Below, one piece after another: positions 7,302 through 12,468 of a DNA stretch of 12,468 bases. Numbering within the stretch: the first letter of the stretch is position 1; every line of letters starts with the position of its first letter. The notes under the pieces were generated by a model. It worked only from the letters and a program-made list of their open reading frames with translations, ran no database searches and was not told where the DNA came from. Source of the stretch: CAG-791 sp963596015 (GTDB taxonomy: Bacteria; Bacillota; Clostridia; Lachnospirales; Lachnospiraceae); NCBI GenBank assembly GCA_963596015.1, contig CAVBJS010000068.1, forward strand, positions 1 through 12,468. The letters run 5' to 3'. The translations under genes were made by a program, and so were the position numbers.

Positions 7302-8465
7302 ATGTTTCGTTATGCTTGCTTAAACCCTATTGCACAGATAGGTCTTGACCGTTTTAACGACGATTATGTAAAAACAGAGGATGTAAACGAAGCCCAGGGT
7401 ATCCTGGTGCGCAGTGCGGTGATGCATGACATGGAATTCTCCGACGAGCTTCTTGCCATCGCCAGAGCCGGCGCCGGTGTCAATAATATTCCCTTAGAGC
7501 GCTGCGCTAAGCAGGGTATCGTGGTATTCAACACCCCCGGCGCCAATGCCAACGGCGTTAAGGAACTGGTATTAGCCGGCATGCTCTATGCATCCAGAGA
7601 CATCGTAGAGGGTATCGACTGGGTTCGCAGCCAGAAGGACAACGGCGACGTGGCTAAGGCTGCCGAGAAGGAAAAGAAGAAATTTGCCGGCACAGAGATC
7701 GAAGGCAAAAAGCTGGGTATCATCGGTCTGGGTGCTATCGGTGTCAGAGTAGCCAATGCCGCTGTAAATCTGGGCATGGAAGTATACGGCTATGATCCCT
7801 ATGTATCCGTAGATGCAGCCTGGAACTTAAGCCGCAGCATCCACCACGTGCTGGATGTGAACGACATCTATGCTAACTGCGATATCATCACCATCCATGT
7901 ACCCCTTCTTGACTCCACCAGAGGCATGATCGGACAGGATGCCATCGACAAGATGAAGCAGGGCGTGATCCTGATCAATATGGCCAGAGACGTTCTGGTG
8001 GACGAGCCGGCTGTATTAAAGGCTATCGATGAGGGCAAGGTACGCCGCTATGTATCCGACTTCCCCAACAGCACCGTGGCAGGTCATCCCGGCTGCATCA
8101 CTACACCGCACCTGGGTGCTTCCACCGAGGAGTCCGAGGACAACTGCGCAAAGATGGCAGTATCCGAGCTGAGAGATTATCTGGAAAACGGTAATATCAC
8201 CAACAGCGTTAACTATCCCAAGTGCAACATGGGTGTTTGCGAGACCCCCGGCCGTATCGCTGTCTTCCACAAGAATGTGGCCAACATGATCACCGCTTTC
8301 ACCGCTATCATCGGTGAGTCCGGCGTTAACATCGCGGAGATGGCCAATAAGTCCAAGGGTGATGTGGCTTATACCATGTTCGATCTGGACAGCCCTGCCG
8401 CAGAAGATATCGCCCAGAAGCTTCAGGCTGTAGAAGGCGTCTTCCGTGTAAGGATCGTGAAATAA
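7302..8465 (+). CDS. serA: D-3-phosphoglycerate dehydrogenase, ACT-domain type
   Basis: Oxidises 3-phosphoglycerate to 3-phosphohydroxypyruvate, the entry step of serine synthesis. At 387 residues it is the short form: a substrate domain, a Rossmann domain (GLGAIG at 142-147) and a C-terminal ACT domain (~318-387, from RIAVFHKNVAN) that probably senses serine. Catalytic Arg229 (INMARDVLVDE, with RD where RG is usual) and His270 (TPHLGAST) are present. The catalytic Glu usually found in a DVFxxEP motif is not seen at its expected place, where this protein reads YVSDFPNS. I believe this variation occurs in related short SerA proteins, but it should be aligned. SD AAGGAG (7285-7290) lies inside serC. 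The strong terminator at 8545-8595 ends the transcription unit. Confidence 0.95.
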   Translation: MFRYACLNPIAQIGLDRFNDDYVKTEDVNEAQGILVRSAVMHDMEFSDELLAIARAGAGVNNIPLERCAKQGIVVFNTPGANANGVKELVLAGMLYASRDIVEGIDWVRSQKDNGDVAKAAEKEKKKFAGTEIEGKKLGIIGLGAIGVRVANAAVNLGMEVYGYDPYVSVDAAWNLSRSIHHVLDVNDIYANCDIITIHVPLLDSTRGMIGQDAIDKMKQGVILINMARDVLVDEPAVLKAIDEGKVRRYVSDFPNSTVAGHPGCITTPHLGASTEESEDNCAKMAVSELRDYLENGNITNSVNYPKCNMGVCETPGRIAVFHKNVANMITAFTAIIGESGVNIAEMANKSKGDVAYTMFDLDSPAAEDIAQKLQAVEGVFRVRIVK

Positions 8466-8486
8466 GCGGATTTAAACCCATAGGCC

Positions 8487-8523
8487 CCGTCGGCGTGCTT
8501 TGCCCCTCGGACGGTGTCCGGAC
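8487..8523 (+). other. GC-rich structured element downstream of serA
   Basis: A GC-rich block stands out in an AT-rich gap. CCGTC-GGC (8487-8494) can pair with GCC (8502-8504) and GACGG (8510-8514), leaving a 7-nt loop and a 5-nt bulge. An alternative hairpin pairs CGGAC (8508-8512) with GTCCG (8516-8520), and the two exclude each other. GTCCGGAC (8516-8523) is a perfect palindrome. No T-tract follows, so it is not a terminator by itself. It could be a second dispersed repeat, a protein-binding site, or part of the 3' end of the serA mRNA. Confidence 0.4.
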
Positions 8524-8544
8524 AGAAACAAACAGTAACAATAT

Positions 8545-8595
8545 AAAAAAGACTGCATGTTTTCCATACAAAAGTGGGACATGGCAGTCTTTTTT
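8545..8595 (+). terminator. Strong, probably bidirectional terminator after serA
   Basis: AAAAAAGACTGC (8545-8556) is exactly complementary to GCAGTCTTTTTT (8584-8595). The stem can extend inward through ATGTTTT against the right-hand GGGACAT after skipping one G. The right arm ends in TTTTTT, and the A-tract on the left gives the same signal on the other strand. It lies 80 bp after the serA stop and should end the leuB-to-serA transcript. Confidence 0.88.
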
Positions 8596-8604
8596 CTGTA
8601 TAAT
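8576..8604 (+). promoter_or_regulatory. Putative sigma-A promoter for the DUF1015 gene
   Basis: A perfect TATAAT at 8599-8604 lies 17 bp after GGGACA (8576-8581, 4/6 match to TTGACA). The -35 box lies inside the right side of the preceding terminator hairpin, so terminator and promoter overlap. Transcription would begin near 8611, giving a leader of about 80 nt. This supports DUF1015 as a separate transcription unit from serA despite its closeness. Confidence 0.65.
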
Positions 8605-8647
8605 AGACTATGTTGGTATGAATTTGTCGAAAAGAAAAAATTACAAG

Positions 8648-8683
8648 AAATGCCACACAAAATGCCACAAAAAAGCCGCACAA
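8648..8683 (+). repeat. Short degenerate tandem repeat in the DUF1015 leader
   Basis: Three ~12-bp units occur in a row: AAATGCCACAC (8648-8658), AAAATGCCACAA (8659-8670) and the diverged AAAAGCCGCACAA (8671-8683). The last runs directly into the ribosome-binding site AAGGAGGT (8682-8689). It may be chance in A-rich sequence, or it may bind a regulator close to the translation start. Confidence 0.4.
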
Positions 8684-8693
8684 GGAGGTAAAT

Positions 8694-9932
8694 ATGGCAG
8701 TCATAAAGCCATTTAAAGCGTTCAGACCAGCGAAAGGGTCCGAGGAGCGCATTGCTGCGCTTCCCTATGATGTTTATAACAGCCGGGAGGCAAGAGAAGT
8801 AGTAGAGAAAAATCCTGCATCCTTTTTAGGTATTGACCGGGCGGAAACCCAGTTTCCTGCCGGTACCAGTCCTTATGAGGACCGGGTTTACGAGAAGGCA
8901 GCCGACATGCTCCATACAGCCATGGCGGATGGCACCTTTGTGCAGGAGCAGGCACCTTGCTACTACATTTACGCCCAGACCTGGCAGGGACGGACCCAGA
9001 TCGGTATCGTAGCCTGTGCCTCCATCGATGACTATGAGGCCGGGATCATCAAAAAGCATGAGAATACCCGGGAAGAGAAGGAACAGGACAGGATCCGTCA
9101 TATCAGCACCTGTCAGGCCCAGACCGGTCCTATTTTCTTAGCATATCGCAACAGGGATGAGATCGATCGCATTGTAGAGAAGGTCACAGACGGCGCGCCG
9201 GATTGCGATTTTATCTCCGATGGGGATGTACGAAATCAGGTATGGACCATTCGGGATGGGGAGGATATTGCTGCTATCGCCGCTGCCTTCGCCGATACAA
9301 ACGAGATCTATATCGCAGACGGCCATCACCGCTGCGCCTCTGCGGTAAAGGTGGGATTGCAAAAGCGCAAGGATGATCCTGCCTATACAGGGGAAGAGGA
9401 GTTTAATTTCTTCTTATCCGTACTTTTCCCTCAGGACCAGCTGGAGATCCTGCCCTATTACAGAGTACTTCGCAGCTTAAACGGCCATACACTAGGCAGC
9501 CTTTTGACTGCTATCAAAGAGGCGGGCTTTGCAGTAGAAACCTGCGGCCGGACACCGGTGGCTCCTTCCCGGAAAGGAGAATTTGGTCTGTATGTAGAGG
9601 ATCAGTGGTATCGCCTGCAAGCGGATCCGTCTCTTTGCAGTGATGATCCGGTAGAAGGACTGGATGTATCTATTCTGCAGAAGCATGTTTTGGAGCCAGT
9701 CTTTGGCATTCAGGATCCCCGCACCGACGGGAACATCGATTTTGTAGGGGGAATAAGGGGCCTCGGAGAGCTGGAGAGAAGAGTGCATACTGATATGAAG
9801 GCTGCATTCTCTACGTATCCCACCTCCATTGCGGAGCTTTTTGCGGTGGCAGATGCCGGAAGACTGATGCCGCCTAAGTCCACCTGGTTTGAGCCTAAGT
9901 TATTGAGCGGTCTTTTTATTCATACTCTCTAA
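8694..9932 (+). CDS. DUF1015 family protein, possible serine-metabolism role
   Basis: A 412-residue cytoplasmic protein of the uncharacterised DUF1015 (COG4198) family. Supporting stretches are the N-terminal IKPFKAFRP and AALPYDVYNSREAREV with PASFLGIDRAE, the central ADGHHRCASA (Asp209-Arg213), and the C-terminal MPPKSTWFEPKLLSGLF. No signal peptide or membrane segment is visible. The DGHHR motif resembles that of ParB/Srx-fold proteins, among them the free-serine kinases SerK and SbnI. Because the gene sits directly after serC-serA, a role in serine or phosphoserine metabolism is reasonable but unproven. The start at ATG 8694 follows AAGGAGGT at 8682-8689. It has its own promoter, and terminator-like hairpins follow at 9991-10067. 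The family call is firm; the function is inference. Confidence 0.88.
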   Translation: MAVIKPFKAFRPAKGSEERIAALPYDVYNSREAREVVEKNPASFLGIDRAETQFPAGTSPYEDRVYEKAADMLHTAMADGTFVQEQAPCYYIYAQTWQGRTQIGIVACASIDDYEAGIIKKHENTREEKEQDRIRHISTCQAQTGPIFLAYRNRDEIDRIVEKVTDGAPDCDFISDGDVRNQVWTIRDGEDIAAIAAAFADTNEIYIADGHHRCASAVKVGLQKRKDDPAYTGEEEFNFFLSVLFPQDQLEILPYYRVLRSLNGHTLGSLLTAIKEAGFAVETCGRTPVAPSRKGEFGLYVEDQWYRLQADPSLCSDDPVEGLDVSILQKHVLEPVFGIQDPRTDGNIDFVGGIRGLGELERRVHTDMKAAFSTYPTSIAELFAVADAGRLMPPKSTWFEPKLLSGLFIHTL

Positions 9933-9990
9933 AGATCCATGCGTACACAGGGACACAGATCGGTTTTGTGAATTTTTATTTTTCAAATAA

Positions 9991-10024
9991 AGTCTCTTTA
10001 TGCAGCAGACGCCATAAAGAGGTT
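9991..10024 (+). other. Long hairpin between DUF1015 and the GlgB-like gene
   Basis: CTCTTTATG (9994-10002) pairs perfectly with CATAAAGAG (10013-10021). Three further pairs outward, two of them G-U, extend the stem to 12 bp (9991-10002 with 10013-10024) around a 10-nt loop. No T-tract follows on the + strand, so it is not a classical terminator there. It may protect the 3' end of the DUF1015 mRNA or form part of the leader of the next gene. No open frame of note lies in 9933-10109. Confidence 0.5.
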
Positions 10025-10045
10025 ACATGGTCTATAGCGGCTCAG

Positions 10046-10067
10046 GCAGAATGTATATTCTGCTTTT
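10046..10067 (+). terminator. Terminator-like hairpin before the GlgB-like gene
   Basis: GCAGAAT (10046-10052) pairs perfectly with ATTCTGC (10057-10063) across the loop GTAT, followed by TTTT (10064-10067). It may be the DUF1015 terminator, though the stem is short and the T-tract brief. A second perfect stem, GCTTTTC (10062-10068) with GAAAAGC (10083-10089), shares two bases with it. The alternative is leader-located control of the next gene. Confidence 0.5.
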
Positions 10068-10109
10068 CAGAAAATCTTTTAAGAAAAGCGCCTGCGGAAT
10101 GGAGATCCT

Positions 10110-12308
10110 ATGGATAAGAAGCTCTACAAAATGATGAACTGGGCTGACATTGAGGCAGTGGTCTATGCGGATACCGACTGCCCGGAGAAGGTCTTAGGTG
10201 CCAAGCAGCGCCGCAACGGCCTGCTTTTACAGCTGTTCAGGCCGGATGCGGTCCGGGCCTGGGTGGTACCAGAGACAAAGAATGGGGAGCCTGTCCCCAT
10301 GGAACTGGCGGATGAAGAAGGCTATTTCGCGGTGCTTGTTCCGGGGGCAAAAAAGGATGCCTTCCCCTATCATTACGAGATCGAGACCCAGGATCAGCAG
10401 AAGATAGAGATACCGGAGCTTTACTTTGACGACAGGGCTGCCGGGCTTTTTTCCAAGGCAGATGAAAATGCCTTTCACGCCGGCGTAGCCTTTGATTGCT
10501 ATGAAAAACTGGGGGCACATCCCATGCAGCTGGCGGGCCGGGATGGATGTGTATTTACTGTTTGGGCACCCCATGCTGCCAGAGTCAGCGTTATCGGCAA
10601 CTTTAATAACTGGGACGGGAGATTTTGTCCCATGAGCCGTCCGGCAGGCAGTGAGATCTTCCGTTTATTTGTGCCGGGCATCGGCCCCGGTGATCTCTAT
10701 AAATTCGAGATCAAGCTTCGCTCCGGTTTGACTTTCCAAAAGAGCGACCCCTTTGCGCAGGCGGCAGAGCCCTCGAGAGACGGGGCCTCCATCGTACCGG
10801 AAGCCGGCTCCGGCAAATTTACGGACAGCGCTTTTATCAAAGAAAGAGGACGGCTGCAGCAGGAGAGCGGACCGGTGTCTATCTGTACCCTTCCTCTTTC
10901 TATGCTGGAAGGCAAATATACCTATGGTGAGTTGGGCATCCGCCTGGCAACGCAGATCGCACAGCTGGGTTATACCCATGTGCTTTTGACCGGCGTGCAG
11001 CAGTCTTTGGAAGCAGCCGGCGGGGAACGTATCCCCAAGGATTTCTTTGCCCTGACAGCGGCCGCTATTTCTCCTGTTCCCGCGCAGAAGCGGGCGCAGC
11101 AGCTGAAGGCGGCCATCGAGCTTTTACACAGCAAAGGGATCGGCGTTCTGACAGATTTTGCACCCGCACGGTTTATCAAGAATGAGGCCGGCCTTTGTAA
11201 TTTTGACAGCGCCCCTCTGTTCGAGACAGGAGATCCTCGCTGCGATGAGACGCCGGAGGGAGATACCCAGTATTTTGCCTTTGGAAAACCGCAGGTCCAG
11301 AGCTTTTTGCTTTCCAACATGCTCTACTGGGTGGAGAAATTCCACTTTGACGGCCTGGTGGTAAAGGATATCGCTCGCATCCTGTATGCCGATTACGGCA
11401 AGCAGGAGGGGCAGTTTTGCCCTAATATTTACGGCGGAAGAGATAATCCCGATGGGGTATCCTTGCTTCGCCGCATGAATACTCTGATGCAAAAGCGCAA
11501 TCCCGGGGTGCTTATGATCGCCCAGGATTCCTCCGGCTGGGCCGGACTGACAGATCCGGTAGAGGAGAACGGCGTGGGCTTTTCCATGAAGTATCACCTG
11601 AGCTGGCAGTCGGAAATGGAGACCTATTTCCGACAGGATCCTCTGTTCAGACAAGGCTACCACAATCTGCTCATTGACCATATGACATATCAGTATGCAG
11701 AGCAGTTCCTGCTGCCGGTGATCGACAAAGACCTTCCTGCCTCCTTCCCGGGAGAGGCAAAAGAAAAGTATGCCAACCTGCGTCTCCTTCTTGCCTTGCA
11801 AATGTTCCATCAGGGCAAAAAGCTGCAGTCTCTGTCCTATGTAATGCCGGCAGCCCCTGATGCCAAGGAGCCTGTCACGCAGGAGGAGAAGGAGAAAAAA
11901 GAACTGGCCCAGGGACTGGAGACTATGCTGCACGATCTTCATAAGCTGTACTGCAGCCAGTCCGCTATGACAGCCAAGGATCTTATGCCGGACGGCTTCC
12001 AGTGGATACGGCAGATGGCTAATGACCATTGCGTCATTTCTTTCCTTAGAAGGGGAAGACGGCCTGATGATTTCCTGCTGATCGTATGTAACCTGGCCAA
12101 TGCCGCCTGGGAAGAAGAGATCGGAGTCCCTTATGAGGGAACATACCGGGAGATCTTCAATTCCGATAAGGCTGTCTACGGCGGATCCGGGCAGAGCAAT
12201 CCCAAGTCCTTAAAGAGTAAGGCACAGGCTAGGGACGGAAGATCCGATTCCATTTGTGTCACTTGCCCGCCGCTGTCGGTGATGGCTTTTGCGTATAAGC
12301 CGGAATAA
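10110..12308 (+). CDS. GlgB-like GH13 protein lacking catalytic residues (pseudoenzyme)
   Basis: Homologue of 1,4-alpha-glucan branching enzyme (GH13, GlgB), 732 residues, apparently without activity. Domains: N1-like (~15-125), CBM48 (~145-240, with VFTVWAPHAARV and GNFNNWDGR), a degenerate TIM barrel (~255-600, with YTYGELG, GIGVLTDF, FHFDGL, NIYGGRDN, YANLRLLLAL) and a C-terminal beta domain (GFQWI, SFLRRGR, REIFNSDKAVYGGSG). Aligned by eye to GlgB, the active-site residues are replaced: region I His by Arg354 (DFAPARF), region II Arg and nucleophile Asp by Val417 and Lys419 (DGLVVKDIA), region III acid Glu by Gln472 (MIAQDSSGW), region IV His-Asp by Asp539-Lys540. SWGYQ and GGEFGQ are also lost. 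The frame is open throughout, so it is not a decaying pseudogene. A carbohydrate-binding or regulatory role in glycogen metabolism is inference. SD GGAG at 10101-10104; probably monocistronic. Confidence 0.9.
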   Translation: MDKKLYKMMNWADIEAVVYADTDCPEKVLGAKQRRNGLLLQLFRPDAVRAWVVPETKNGEPVPMELADEEGYFAVLVPGAKKDAFPYHYEIETQDQQKIEIPELYFDDRAAGLFSKADENAFHAGVAFDCYEKLGAHPMQLAGRDGCVFTVWAPHAARVSVIGNFNNWDGRFCPMSRPAGSEIFRLFVPGIGPGDLYKFEIKLRSGLTFQKSDPFAQAAEPSRDGASIVPEAGSGKFTDSAFIKERGRLQQESGPVSICTLPLSMLEGKYTYGELGIRLATQIAQLGYTHVLLTGVQQSLEAAGGERIPKDFFALTAAAISPVPAQKRAQQLKAAIELLHSKGIGVLTDFAPARFIKNEAGLCNFDSAPLFETGDPRCDETPEGDTQYFAFGKPQVQSFLLSNMLYWVEKFHFDGLVVKDIARILYADYGKQEGQFCPNIYGGRDNPDGVSLLRRMNTLMQKRNPGVLMIAQDSSGWAGLTDPVEENGVGFSMKYHLSWQSEMETYFRQDPLFRQGYHNLLIDHMTYQYAEQFLLPVIDKDLPASFPGEAKEKYANLRLLLALQMFHQGKKLQSLSYVMPAAPDAKEPVTQEEKEKKELAQGLETMLHDLHKLYCSQSAMTAKDLMPDGFQWIRQMANDHCVISFLRRGRRPDDFLLIVCNLANAAWEEEIGVPYEGTYREIFNSDKAVYGGSGQSNPKSLKSKAQARDGRSDSICVTCPPLSVMAFAYKPE

Positions 12309-12331
12309 AGACAGGGTACTATGATGATTGG

Positions 12332-12468
12332 GTGTTGCCCGGCCATGCACCGGAGCGCGGCAGATGTCTCGCACCTTGCACTTTGCGCCGTTTTGCTTTT
12401 GATCTGCCTCTCACCTGCGGATGGCCCGGCCCGAACTCGCATCCCCGCCTGATGCGGGGATGCTCAGA
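12332..12468 (-). repeat. Dispersed ~137-bp repeat, right copy, inverted
   Basis: Reverse complement of the left-end repeat, about 95% identical. The perfect hairpin is kept, with arms 12439-12448 and 12454-12463. It begins 23 bp after the stop of the GlgB-like gene and reaches the last base of the window, so its outer limit is unknown. On the minus strand an open frame reads through it from about 12442 (MRVRAGPSAGERQ...), and the left copy reads MRVRAVPSAGER before a stop. Spurious small proteins are likely to be annotated in such copies; I do not call a gene. The hairpin could also serve as a weak transcription stop for the GlgB-like gene. Confidence 0.9.

Noticed and set aside
8423..8752. 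Small open frames on both strands in the serA-DUF1015 gap, including 8495-8716 on the + strand
   Set aside because: They cross a terminator and promoter, are Lys/Asn-rich by composition, and lack homology and ribosome-binding sites.
11124..12029. Minus-strand 301-codon open frame opposite the GlgB-like gene
   Set aside because: The + strand frame has clear homology over its full length; the antisense frame has no recognisable motif or ribosome-binding site.
10110..12308. GlgB-like gene as a decaying pseudogene
   Set aside because: There is no frameshift or stop over 732 codons, a start and SD are present, and structural motifs (CBM48, C-terminal domain) are well kept, so loss of only active-site residues fits a functional non-enzyme better.
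12176..12442. Minus-strand 88-codon open frame running through the right repeat into the GlgB-like gene
   Set aside because: It overlaps the antisense of a real gene, has no ribosome-binding site, and its counterpart in the left repeat stops early, so it is an accidental frame in a repeat.
1..12468. CRISPR arrays, tRNA or rRNA genes, prophage or defence genes
   Set aside because: I found no regularly spaced repeats, no tRNA-like cloverleaf with CCA end, no rRNA signatures and no such protein families anywhere in the window.

Overview
The window looks like part of a Firmicutes (Clostridia) chromosome, most probably a Lachnospiraceae-type gut anaerobe. The evidence is strong AGGAGG ribosome-binding sites before nearly every gene, frequent AGA arginine codons, moderate GC, the short ACT-type SerA, and a serC-serA-DUF1015 neighbourhood. 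The taxonomic call is inference. All eight clear genes after yajC, and yajC itself, lie on the + strand.

Layout: (1) Bases 3-138 and 12332-12468 are two copies of one ~137-bp repeat in inverted orientation (about 95% identical by hand alignment), each with a perfect 10-bp hairpin at its outer end. They bracket the whole window. (2) yajC (277-645) has a plausible promoter of its own and a probable terminator. (3) A long same-strand run follows: leuB, ilvD, ilvB, a secreted YkuD-type L,D-transpeptidase, serC and serA (783-8465), with gaps of 76, 12, 29, 16 and 2 bp. It covers steps of branched-chain amino acid synthesis (isopropylmalate oxidation, dihydroxyacid dehydration, acetolactate formation) and the first two steps of serine synthesis from 3-phosphoglycerate. 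It ends at a strong A/T-flanked hairpin terminator (8545-8595). No ilvN, ilvC, leuA, leuC, leuD or serB is present. (4) A DUF1015 gene (8694-9932) has a promoter that overlaps that terminator. (5) A 732-residue GlgB-like protein (10110-12308) follows a leader with two hairpins.

The most unusual item is the last gene. It keeps the whole branching-enzyme architecture (N1 domain, CBM48, GH13 barrel, C-terminal domain) but has lost the catalytic residue at every conserved GH13 position I could align: region I His to Arg354, region II Arg/Asp to Val417/Lys419, region III Glu to Gln472, and region IV His-Asp to Asp539-Lys540. The frame is fully open, so it reads as a maintained pseudoenzyme, perhaps a glycogen-binding or regulatory protein. 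Second in interest are the flanking inverted repeats, which could allow inversion of the ~12.2-kb segment or may simply be dispersed repeats at which an assembly contig ended. Third is the DUF1015 protein beside serC-serA, whose ADGHHR motif recalls the ParB/Srx-fold free-serine kinases.
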